DNA of 7,448 bases, taken from NCBI GenBank assembly GCA_003446315.1, contig DMBA01000230.1, positions 1-7,448 of the forward strand, given 5' to 3'. Of this stretch, positions 4,918 to 7,448 are shown one piece after another; the stretch's first letter is position 1, and every line of letters starts with the position of its first letter. Source of the DNA: Ruminococcus sp. (lineage in GTDB: Bacteria; Bacillota; Clostridia; Oscillospirales; Ruminococcaceae). The position numbers and the translations under genes were made by a program. The notes under the pieces were generated by a model. It saw nothing but the letters and a program-made list of their open reading frames with translations. It was not told the origin of the DNA and made no database searches.

Positions 4918-7335
4918 TCAGGTTGTTGCAAAAAGCATTCTTTTCATGATTGCAAGGTCTGTTCCGTTCAGTTTTCCGTTGCCGTCCCAATCAGCATTTG
5001 CCCAAGCAGGCAGCTCTGTGCGTGTACCAAGCAGATATTGTTGCAGCATCTCTGCATCACGCGGTTTCAATGTGCCGTCATGATCCACATCACCCATGAC
5101 CATCCATTCAAATACATCCGTTACATCACAGACCGGAATCGTTTTGACCGTTCCGCCGGCAGATATGACCGTTACTGTATATGAACCGATCGTTTGGCTG
5201 TCTGCTTTGGAGATCGTGTAGGTGTCAGCAGTCGCTCCGGCAATCGCTTTACCGTCGTGATACCACTGATAAACCGCCGGTTCTGCTGCATCTGTTACAA
5301 TTGAAAGCGGCAGACTGTCCTGCTCAAACAGCGCAGCGGTACGCTTCGCCGTATACACCGGAAAATCGCCTGTTAATGTGTAAGCATCCGTCCGTACATC
5401 ACTGAGCAGTTTCCATTCATTTGCACTGTCTTGCAGAAAATACCGCACACCGGTTATGGTTGTTCCGAGCGAAAGTCCCATCACTTCCCCAAGCGGAATC
5501 CGGAATTCAACCATGCCTTCACTGTGCTTTTGCAGGCAGCCGACCGGTTCACCGTGATTAAAGTAAATATAGCCGTTGCTTGCATAATACAGCCAATAGC
5601 TTTCGCCGTTTTCTTCGTTCTGAAACTGGATATTATGGACTTCTGCATCTGCTTTTGCATCATAAAGCGCTGTCAGATACAAGTATTGCTCATCATTATA
5701 CAAGTATAGCTTGCCGCTGGTCGATTCTGCGGCGAACCGCGCTTCCGATACCTCATCCGGATTTGACACGACACCGTCTGTGACTTGCAGCCCGTTTTGT
5801 GTATATAATGTGCAGTCACCGGTTTCTCCGAATGTCTGACACGCTTTCTGCTGCGGGTTGTTGTTCTCTTTGATTGTGACGGTTCCGAGATAATTTGCAC
5901 CAAGCCCTGCATTCCAGATATCAGGATTTGCAAATCGTACTGAGCGTGCTGCGACCTGTTGAACCGGATTCTCACCGACAGACAGCTTGTAATATACATT
6001 CCACTCTCCCGGCTCCAGACTGCCCGGTAATTTCAGAATCTCTGTATTCTGCGTCACTTTACAGGAATACCATTGACGGGAATCCGCCCGCAATTCCGTC
6101 CGGATGTAATTACCGTCCTTTTCCAGCAGGATCTCCGCCTTCTGCTTCCGGATCGGATTTGCAAATCCTGTGTTTTCTACGGAAAACCGCAGCGGCAGAT
6201 AACCGCCCTGTTCTGCCGTTTCCGGCATCTCTGCTTTTCGGATCACAAAGCGGTATCCAAGATGATCCCGCATGAATTTCTTGACGTTTTGCCCGTAATA
6301 TGCACGGTTGTCTGCGCCTTCAACATCATATTCTGCACCAAACGTGTAATCCTGATACAGATTGAAAATATTCGAGTTGATATAGCTGAGATGCGTTTTA
6401 TACATCTCCGGAATCGCATGCTCCGGCAGATAAGTGTCATATTCTTGCGCAAATTCCAGATTTCCGGAAAATTCGCCGCCAAAATAACTGGTCAGCGACT
6501 GATTCCCAAGCCATGTCGTTTCTTTTTCACGATTCGAATATGTTCCGAGATCGCTGTCTGAGCCCATATAGCCGTCATCATAAAGCCCGACTCTCGCTGC
6601 TTTGCTTCCCGGTTCCGAAATCCAGTCGCCCAGTTCTTTAACGTCGATTCCTGCCCATTTTGCAAAGATATTCGGTGTGCGGACTGTGACCGGGATCGGA
6701 TCGGGAACAATATCCAAAAGCAGATCCAGCAGTTCTGCTTTTTGCTCCAGCGAACAGTATTTTCCGCCCCATTGTTCGCCGTAACAGCCGACAAATCCGC
6801 TTTCAACATACATCAGAATATCCTGATAGTCCGTCAGCAGACCGCTGTCTGCAATCTGCTGAATATGCTGCTTCATCAGATCAAATGTCGCCGGTTCCGG
6901 ATTGGGTGTGCCGTCATCATCATACCGGAAACGCAGGGCAATGGTGCTGCCGTTGCGCCGGCAGTTTTCAAATGTCCCGCGCAGTCCTGCAAAAAATGTA
7001 TCATCCAACGGATAGTCTGTGCCGGGGGTATAATTGCCGTCCGCATCTTTGGTGCCGTTTTCTCCGGATGAGAAGGCGCCGATATCTATAAACATCAATA
7101 CCAGAGCGCCTGCCGGATTCTTGACTTCTGTTTTGCCTGGTGCACAGCGATACCACAGTGTTGTTGTATAACCCATGCCGGGATTCAGCACGGTTTCAGT
7201 CGATTCCTCATATGAGATGCCGGTATCACGCATCTGTACCGCTGCTTCTGCACTGTGCGGTGCCTGCGTGATCCATAACATGCCAAGCAGACTCGCTGTA
7301 AAAACTGCCTGGATCTTCCTTGCGAATTGCTTCAT
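4918..7335 (-). CDS. Secreted dockerin protein with DUF4874/DUF4832, CBM9/DOMON-like and Ig-like domains
   Basis: The product has 805 residues. Residues 1-31 form a signal peptide (KQFARK n-region, hydrophobic core, AEA cleavage motif). About 42-235 matches DUF4874: ETVLNPGMGY at 47-56, ALRFRYDDDG at 133-142 and MYVESGFVGCYGEQW at 175-189, equivalent to the family's GFIGxWGEW. About 240-470 matches DUF4832: ARVGLYDDGYMGSDSDLGTY at 247-266, HLSYIN at 315-320, then LGYRF and a beta-rich part (VENTGFANP). About 500-670 looks like a CBM9/DOMON-type beta domain (EQYLYLTALYD, VEFRIPL). About 672-738 is Ig-like (YQWYHDGKAI). A type I dockerin closes it at 747-803. The DUF4874/4832 pair is probably a TIM-barrel plus beta domain related to glycoside hydrolases, but no activity is established to my knowledge, so substrate and catalysis are unknown. 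AGGAAGGG precedes the ATG. It is likely a cellulosome subunit transcribed alone. Confidence 0.9.
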   Translation of the reverse strand: MKQFARKIQAVFTASLLGMLWITQAPHSAEAAVQMRDTGISYEESTETVLNPGMGYTTTLWYRCAPGKTEVKNPAGALVLMFIDIGAFSSGENGTKDADGNYTPGTDYPLDDTFFAGLRGTFENCRRNGSTIALRFRYDDDGTPNPEPATFDLMKQHIQQIADSGLLTDYQDILMYVESGFVGCYGEQWGGKYCSLEQKAELLDLLLDIVPDPIPVTVRTPNIFAKWAGIDVKELGDWISEPGSKAARVGLYDDGYMGSDSDLGTYSNREKETTWLGNQSLTSYFGGEFSGNLEFAQEYDTYLPEHAIPEMYKTHLSYINSNIFNLYQDYTFGAEYDVEGADNRAYYGQNVKKFMRDHLGYRFVIRKAEMPETAEQGGYLPLRFSVENTGFANPIRKQKAEILLEKDGNYIRTELRADSRQWYSCKVTQNTEILKLPGSLEPGEWNVYYKLSVGENPVQQVAARSVRFANPDIWNAGLGANYLGTVTIKENNNPQQKACQTFGETGDCTLYTQNGLQVTDGVVSNPDEVSEARFAAESTSGKLYLYNDEQYLYLTALYDAKADAEVHNIQFQNEENGESYWLYYASNGYIYFNHGEPVGCLQKHSEGMVEFRIPLGEVMGLSLGTTITGVRYFLQDSANEWKLLSDVRTDAYTLTGDFPVYTAKRTAALFEQDSLPLSIVTDAAEPAVYQWYHDGKAIAGATADTYTISKADSQTIGSYTVTVISAGGTVKTIPVCDVTDVFEWMVMGDVDHDGTLKPRDAEMLQQYLLGTRTELPAWANADWDGNGKLNGTDLAIMKRMLFATT

Positions 7336-7367
7336 ATTTCCCTTCCTTTCTATCCGGTTTCATACGG

Positions 7368-7382
7368 AGACTATGATAGTCT
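7368..7382. promoter_or_regulatory. 15-bp palindrome at the transcription start of the dockerin gene, candidate operator
   Basis: agactat-g-atagtct is a perfect 7-bp inverted repeat around one base, beginning two bases downstream of the -10 box and covering the expected transcription start (about 7377). A site there would block initiation if bound. The regulator is unknown. Confidence 0.5.
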
Positions 7383-7383
7383 G

Positions 7384-7412
7384 ATTATAACATAAAATGT
7401 GGAAAAAAGCAA
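7384..7412 (-). promoter_or_regulatory. Promoter of the DUF4832 dockerin gene
   Basis: On the minus strand a perfect TATAAT (7389-7384) and TTGCTT (7412-7407) are separated by 17 bases. The -35 matches consensus in three of six positions. The leader would be about 42 nt, ending in the AGGAAGGG Shine-Dalgarno. Confidence 0.75.
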
Positions 7413-7448
7413 CAATTTTCGCCTAATTTGCATATGCGTATCCGGTGA

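Noticed and set aside
7430..7437. GCATATGC palindrome near the right edge
   Set aside because: An 8-base palindrome is expected by chance at this scale and has no clear relation to a promoter inside the window.

Overview
The window looks like chromosomal DNA from a cellulosome-forming, low-to-moderate GC Firmicute of the Oscillospiraceae, most likely a Ruminococcus relative. This is inferred from two secreted proteins ending in type I dockerins, a very long threonine linker of the kind known from Ruminococcus cellulosomal proteins, strong AGGAGG-type ribosome binding sites, extended -10 promoters (TGnTATAAT), and a pantothenate ECF transporter S component next to a type III pantothenate kinase. 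No sequence search was possible, so the taxon is an inference.

Layout. Positions 1-401 (+) hold the 3' end of a dockerin protein: 64 consecutive Thr codons, then a dockerin, then a strong terminator shared with the convergent neighbour. On the minus strand, 457-1584 is a DUF3048 (YerB-like) lipoprotein and 1739-1912 is a 57-residue hypothetical gene with a good Shine-Dalgarno sequence and its own terminator. Next on the minus strand comes the operon panT-like to coaX (3450 down to 2017), with a 15-bp gap between the genes and a terminator after coaX. A control region of about 200 bp (3451-3652) separates it from the divergent coaBC (3653-4864, +). A bidirectional terminator follows, and 4918-7335 (-) is an 805-residue secreted protein: DUF4874/DUF4832, a CBM9/DOMON-like beta region, an Ig-like domain and a dockerin. 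Its promoter lies at the right edge. No stretch over 300 bases lacks a gene. I see no RNA genes, insertion sequences or CRISPR array.

How the genes work together. panT-coaX and coaBC form a coherent coenzyme A module: uptake of pantothenate, phosphorylation to 4'-phosphopantothenate, then ligation to cysteine and decarboxylation to 4'-phosphopantetheine. coaD and coaE are not in the window. The divergent arrangement allows shared control. The region between carries a 9-bp inverted repeat around the coaBC -10 box and a small CCCG/CGGG hairpin at the start of each transcript. The dockerin proteins on both sides belong to extracellular polysaccharide breakdown and have no evident link to the CoA genes.

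Most notable points: Asn replaces the cysteine that is catalytic in characterised CoaC domains; the multi-domain dockerin protein carries a probable but uncharacterised glycosidase-like module; possible operators lie at the coaBC promoter and at the dockerin gene promoter; and there is an unannotated 57-residue gene. I found no clearly new multi-gene system.
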